The translations under genes were made by a program, and so were the position numbers. Below, one piece after another: positions 19,610-20,641 of a DNA stretch of 20,641 bases. The stretch is from Bacillota bacterium. GTDB lineage: Bacteria; Bacillota_H; UBA994; UBA5500. The stretch is taken from contig JAAYGE010000148.1 of assembly GCA_012727835.1 (NCBI GenBank), positions 1-20,641 on the forward strand. The letters run 5' to 3'. Each line of letters starts with the position of its first letter. Within the stretch, counting starts at the first letter, position 1. Under the pieces are notes generated by a model. It saw nothing but the letters and a program-made list of their open reading frames with translations. It was not told the origin of the DNA and searched no databases.

Positions 19610-20641
19610 CTAATATCCGGGGTAGCGCACCCAATTTACTCTGTTTTCACACTGAGCGTGCAACAAGTCATCGGCGATGGTTGTTATAACAGGCAACAGC
19701 TCAATCTTCTCCACCCACTGGGAAGGGACTTGCTGCAAGCCCAGGTAGGCACCCAAGATGTTGCCAGTGATAGCACCGGTGCTGTCGCTATCACCATCGT
19801 GGTTTACGGCGGCGATTAAAGCCTGTCTAAAATCATCCTGGTAGCGGAGAGCGCAGTAAACCGCTATAGCCAAGGCCTCATCTCCTACCCATCCTTGTCC
19901 TAAGGTAGCAATTGCCTCCTCATCGGATAAGTCGCTATCCAGTAATTCCAGAGCCTGGCGAAGGGCCGCCGTGCACTCTTCGTGGCCATGGTGCTTTTTC
20001 AGCTCCAGCAACCCGCTGTTAACGGCGTCTGTGAGCCGTTGCCCCTCAATTAGGCAAGCGATAATATGGGCCAAAGCCCCGGCTGACAAGTACCCGGAAG
20101 GATGACCATGGGTCAAAGCGGCAATCTCGGCAGCCAATTCGAAGGCTGGCTCTTTCCCGTAAAACAAACCAACGGGAGCCACCCGCATTACGCCTCCACA
20201 GCCCTTACTGCTATTGATGGGCTCGGCAATGGTTCCCTGCTCTCGGCTTAGTAGGGCCTCGATGCATGTATTACCAGGAGCACGCAGAGCATATAGTTCG
20301 GGCACCTTAATCAACCAGCCATCATAGGCCCGCTCATATTCTTCATATAGGGGATATCCTTGGGTTATCAACCAACGCTGGTAAGCGAAGTAATCTACTG
20401 AAGAAATATGAGCATTACCTTTCATTAGGCCCCAACTTTGGGCCCGCAGAATCCCTTCGGCCGGGAATAACGTCATCTGTGTGTCATCACTAATGTCGGC
20501 CAAGCCATTGGCGCCTAGCTCTAAGTCCTGAATGCCCTGCGGACCATAGCGCAACTGAATCTCACTATAACTCATAAATTCTACCGGATACCCTAAGGCA
20601 TCGCCAATAGCACCGCCTATGAGGCAGCCTCGGAAGTAGTC
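19610..20641 (-). CDS. ADP-ribosylglycohydrolase family protein (5' end beyond window)
   Basis: The gene runs off the right edge. The visible 343 residues include GGAIGDALG close to the N-terminus, SDDTQMT, a KGCGGVMRVAP motif, HGHPSGYLSAGALAH and NHDGDSDSTGAITGNILGA, the acidic and serine residues that hold the two magnesium ions in DraG/ARH-type hydrolases. It should remove ADP-ribose from modified proteins, nucleic acids or small molecules in the cytoplasm. The conserved metal ligands suggest activity. The ATG at 20575 is internal: GGAIGDALG lies upstream in the same frame, continuing to the window edge. It is upstream of and codirectional with the importer operon, but the promoter and riboswitch lie between. 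Confidence 0.93.
   Translation of the reverse strand, partial: DYFRGCLIGGAIGDALGYPVEFMSYSEIQLRYGPQGIQDLELGANGLADISDDTQMTLFPAEGILRAQSWGLMKGNAHISSVDYFAYQRWLITQGYPLYEEYERAYDGWLIKVPELYALRAPGNTCIEALLSREQGTIAEPINSSKGCGGVMRVAPVGLFYGKEPAFELAAEIAALTHGHPSGYLSAGALAHIIACLIEGQRLTDAVNSGLLELKKHHGHEECTAALRQALELLDSDLSDEEAIATLGQGWVGDEALAIAVYCALRYQDDFRQALIAAVNHDGDSDSTGAITGNILGAYLGLQQVPSQWVEKIELLPVITTIADDLLHAQCENRVNWVRYPGY

Overview
The window looks like chromosomal DNA of a Bacillota (Firmicutes) bacterium, probably of the Clostridia/Limnochordia grade. The evidence is strong AGGAGG-type ribosome binding sites with several TTG and GTG starts, a meso-diaminopimelate dehydrogenase gene, a lysine (L-box) riboswitch, a PadR-DUF2812 pair, and small families common in that phylum (DUF3795, DUF4236, DUF2935, DUF3887, bacterial PH domain). 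No phage, transposase, CRISPR array, rRNA or tRNA was seen.

Left part (1-7.2 kb): ddh and dapB form a two-gene lysine/cell-wall unit that turns the DapA product into meso-diaminopimelate. A hairpin of the GGGACGGTTC type follows, then a convergent cysteine-rich DUF3795 gene. Next is an ABC-2 exporter operon (two permeases plus an ATPase) behind a good sigma-A-type promoter and a leader hairpin. Its ATPase gene is broken by two separate one-base losses. A histidine phosphatase and a membrane PH-domain protein follow, convergent with a hisC-type aminotransferase.

Middle part (7.2-16.6 kb): a DUF3887 lipoprotein; a DUF4236 protein; a padR-DUF2812 operon with a 34-bp dyad over its promoter; a membrane diguanylate cyclase with a periplasmic solute-binding sensor domain; a DUF2935 protein; two further lipoproteins; a large secreted multi-repeat protein; and a second PH-domain protein paralogous to the first. 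Most of these act at or outside the membrane.

Right part (16.8-20.6 kb): a three-gene amino-acid ABC importer (binding lipoprotein, permease, ATPase) on the minus strand. It is preceded by a promoter, a well-formed lysine riboswitch aptamer and an intrinsic terminator. This makes it a lysine importer by regulation, about 18 kb from ddh-dapB. The window ends inside an ADP-ribosylglycohydrolase gene.

The most notable observations are the lysine riboswitch-controlled importer (with an Ala in the ATPase D-loop), the doubly frameshifted exporter ATPase, the PadR operator-like dyad, a related hairpin at two distant loci, a possible small RNA at about 12.48 kb, and an unexplained potentially structured region at about 15.2 kb. 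I found no clear novel defence or mobile system.
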